Below, piece by piece: positions 62,425 through 64,000 of a stretch of DNA of 64,000 bases. Source of the DNA: Janthinobacterium sp. LM6 (lineage in GTDB: Bacteria > Pseudomonadota > Gammaproteobacteria > Burkholderiales > Burkholderiaceae_D); assembly GCF_002002885.1 (NCBI RefSeq), contig NZ_CP019510.1:3782001-3846000 (forward strand), read 5' to 3'. The notes beneath the pieces are model-generated. The model saw only the letters and a list, made by a program, of their open reading frames with translations, was not told where the DNA came from and did no database searches. A program made the translations under genes and the position numbers. How positions within the stretch are numbered: the stretch's first letter is position 1; the number at the start of each line of letters is the position of its first letter.

Positions 62425-63192
62425 TTAAATGCGCTGGCCGCCGTCGATGGGAATTTCCGCACCCGTGATGTACGAGGCGCGCTCGCTGCATAAAAACTCC
62501 ACCAGATCCGCCACTTCGGCCGTCGTGCCCAGGCGGCGCAGCGGGATTTGCGTGTCGACGATGTGCGACGTGCCCGGCGATAAAATCGCCGTGTCGATCT
62601 CGCCCGGCGCAATCGCATTCACGCGCACGTTCAGCGGCGCCATGTCGTTGGCCATTTCGCGCGTCAGCGACGCCAGCGCCGCCTTCGAACTGGCGTAGGC
62701 CGAACCGGCAAACGGATGCACGCGGTAGCCGGCGATCGAGCACAGATTCACGACGGCGCCGCGCGCGTTCGACAATTCCTGCGCAAAGCCGCGCGTCAGC
62801 GCCAGCGGCGCAAAGAAATTCGTGTTATACATTTCCTGCCACGTCTGCATGTCCGTCGTCAGCGAATTGACGCGCGAGCCGCCCGGCCCCTTCGGCGACA
62901 CGCCCGCATTGTTGACCAGCGCGTGCAATTTGGCGTCGCCCAGCATGGGGCGCAGCGTCTCGACCATCTGCCCGATCTGGCTCAGGTCCGACAAATCCAT
63001 GCACACATGCGTGTTGCGCTCCTGGCTGCGCGGGCAGCCGCCGGGAATCGGGCTGCGCGACACGGTGATGACTCTCCAGCCCAGGCTGCGGAAGCGCTCG
63101 GCCACGGCATGGCCGATGCCGCGGCTGGCGCCCGTGACGATGGCGGTTTTCTGTTCCATTTTCTGTTCAATCTTGTGCTTGATGTGCGTCAT
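62425..63192 (-). CDS. SDR-family oxidoreductase
   Basis: 255 residues with VTGASRGIGHAVAERF for cofactor, NNAGVSP, the catalytic serine in NLCSIAG and YASSKAAL, and the closing GAEIPIDGG. Substrate unknown. The ATG at 63192 is preceded by AAGGAAG; the gene overlaps the upstream GntR gene by 26 nt, in another frame, so expression is linked. Confidence 0.91.
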   Translation of the reverse strand: MTHIKHKIEQKMEQKTAIVTGASRGIGHAVAERFRSLGWRVITVSRSPIPGGCPRSQERNTHVCMDLSDLSQIGQMVETLRPMLGDAKLHALVNNAGVSPKGPGGSRVNSLTTDMQTWQEMYNTNFFAPLALTRGFAQELSNARGAVVNLCSIAGYRVHPFAGSAYASSKAALASLTREMANDMAPLNVRVNAIAPGEIDTAILSPGTSHIVDTQIPLRRLGTTAEVADLVEFLCSERASYITGAEIPIDGGQRI

Positions 63193-63895
63193 GGTCTTCC
63201 TTGTCTTCTTCGGTTGCGCCGGCGTGCATGCGCTCCTGGCGCATGACATACGCCAGCATCTGCGTGCCGCCATCGAGGATATCCTGCTCGATGGCGCGCC
63301 GCGCGGCCGCGCTGTCGCGCTGGCGCAGCGCGCTGATGATGGCGTGATGGTGCCCCACCCGCATGTCGGGCGAAAAACTGGCATAGCCGGCGGCGATCAG
63401 GGGCGCCGTCTGCATCCACAGGTGGTCGACGAAACGTTTTAAGGTCGGCATGCCGGCCGCCTGCGCCAGGCCCAGGTGAAACGCCTGGTTGCATTGCAGC
63501 GCCGCGGCCAGGTCGTGCCGCGCGATGGCCTCTTCGTTCGCCTGCAGCAGGCGTTCCAGGTCGGCCAGGGTGGCGGCGTCGATGCGCTGCGCCGCTTCCG
63601 CCGCGCCCAGGCCTTCCAGTTCCAGGCGCAGCGCGCGGATTTCCAGGTAGCGCGCCACGCTGAGCACGGGCACGCGGAAGTCGCGCGGCGAGCGCAGCAC
63701 CAGCGCCTCTTCCTGCACCAGCTGCAGCATGGCGTCGCGCACGGGCGTGACGCTGGTGCCCAGCTGCAGCGCCAGTTCGCGGATGCGCAGCCGGTCATTC
63801 GGCTGGAAGCGCCCGGCCGCCAGCGCTTCGCGCAGCATGGCGTACACGGACTTGCCCAGATTGACGTGCACCAGACTGTCCAATTGATGGTTCAT
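63167..63895 (-). CDS. GntR/FadR-family transcriptional regulator
   Basis: 242 residues. The winged helix is REALAAGRFQPNDRLRIRELALQLGTSVTPVRDAMLQLVQEEAL; the C-terminal FCD domain (about 85-225) shows LEIRALRLELEGLGA, HLGLAQAAG and RVGHHHAIISALRQRD, with the histidines that bind metal and ligand in this family. It is the first gene of the SDR-racemase operon and presumably controls it through the palindrome at 63921-63934. Confidence 0.93.
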   Translation of the reverse strand: MNHQLDSLVHVNLGKSVYAMLREALAAGRFQPNDRLRIRELALQLGTSVTPVRDAMLQLVQEEALVLRSPRDFRVPVLSVARYLEIRALRLELEGLGAAEAAQRIDAATLADLERLLQANEEAIARHDLAAALQCNQAFHLGLAQAAGMPTLKRFVDHLWMQTAPLIAAGYASFSPDMRVGHHHAIISALRQRDSAAARRAIEQDILDGGTQMLAYVMRQERMHAGATEEDKEDHDAHQAQD

Positions 63896-63920
63896 GCGTG
63901 TTTTTTGATCGCTGACAAAT

Positions 63921-63934
63921 TATGATGCATCATA
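63921..63934. promoter_or_regulatory. Palindromic operator of the GntR gene
   Basis: TATGATGCATCATA, a perfect 14-bp palindrome 26 bp upstream of the GntR ATG, in the position expected for autoregulation. Confidence 0.7.
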
Positions 63935-63943
63935 CATCAATGT

Positions 63944-63960
63944 GAAAAACAGTGTTTTTC
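63944..63960. repeat. Short inverted repeat near the window edge
   Basis: GAAAAAC and GTTTTTC, a perfect 7-bp inverted repeat with a 3-bp spacer, next to the GntR operator. It may be part of a control region or of a terminator for a gene beyond the window. Confidence 0.45.
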
Positions 63961-64000
63961 CACGCGTGCGCCGCAGACAGGAAGCGCCGCGAGACCGTAC

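Overview
The window is a 64 kb piece of a GC-rich Gram-negative chromosome. Gene density is high and there are no rRNA or tRNA genes. The 16-strand porin, the MarR/HpaR-type, NsrR and HxlR regulators, the FecI/FecR/TonB-receptor triad, the DUF485-ActP pair and the ppc/gap/pyk set together point to a betaproteobacterium, most likely Oxalobacteraceae (Janthinobacterium, Massilia or Duganella). The genus is inferred from general protein character, not from a marker gene.

Layout. 1-4063: a membrane MHYT-PAS sensor kinase cut by the window edge, then an SseB-like protein with a coupled membrane protein. 4138-8275: an iron-starvation island (Fur box, FecI-type sigma, FecR, siderophore receptor). 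8350-9575: a NYN-LOTUS protein and a small exported protein. 9822-15239: central carbon genes ppc, gap, pyk, all leftward. 15705-20921: nitric-oxide response (nsrR; hemerythrin-hmp operon with an NsrR-like operator), with a tail-collar-like orphan and the yjcH-actP acetate operon between them. 21073-27193: a rightward six-gene stressosome module, rsbR-rsbS-rsbT, then an ATPase/SpoIIE phosphatase fusion and two hybrid kinases. 27265-28392: a membrane metallophosphoesterase. 28434-33321: a leftward three-gene cassette of two different dynamin-like GTPases and a coiled-coil membrane protein, preceded by an unusual concentric palindrome. This is the best candidate for a poorly described system.

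33612-40217: a LysR/SDR divergent pair, then a periplasmic sugar or polyol dehydrogenase operon (porin, Tat small subunit, GMC flavoprotein, tri-heme cytochrome c) that ends at a strong terminator. 40584-43981: HpaR-like regulator, EamA exporter, DUF885 peptidase-like protein. 44047-50825: a LacI regulator divergent from a PhyH dioxygenase and a Gfo/Idh/MocA dehydrogenase, then a GH3 lipoprotein and a divergent AraC regulator. 50899-55176: an unrecognised protein coupled to an HxlR regulator, the divergent azoreductase azoR, an ABM monooxygenase and two exported proteins of unknown function. 55206-59174: an N-truncated HigA-like antitoxin, a class A penicillin-binding protein and a class D beta-lactamase. 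59262-61714: a small acidic protein, zinc-independent folE2 with a palindromic operator, alkB and a UPF0303 protein. 61715-63960: a GntR-SDR-racemase operon with its own palindromic operator.

Translational coupling is frequent: many gene pairs overlap by 4 nt (ATGA, GTGA or TTGA), and several starts are GTG or TTG with a clear Shine-Dalgarno sequence. I read protein families from motifs; no database search was possible.
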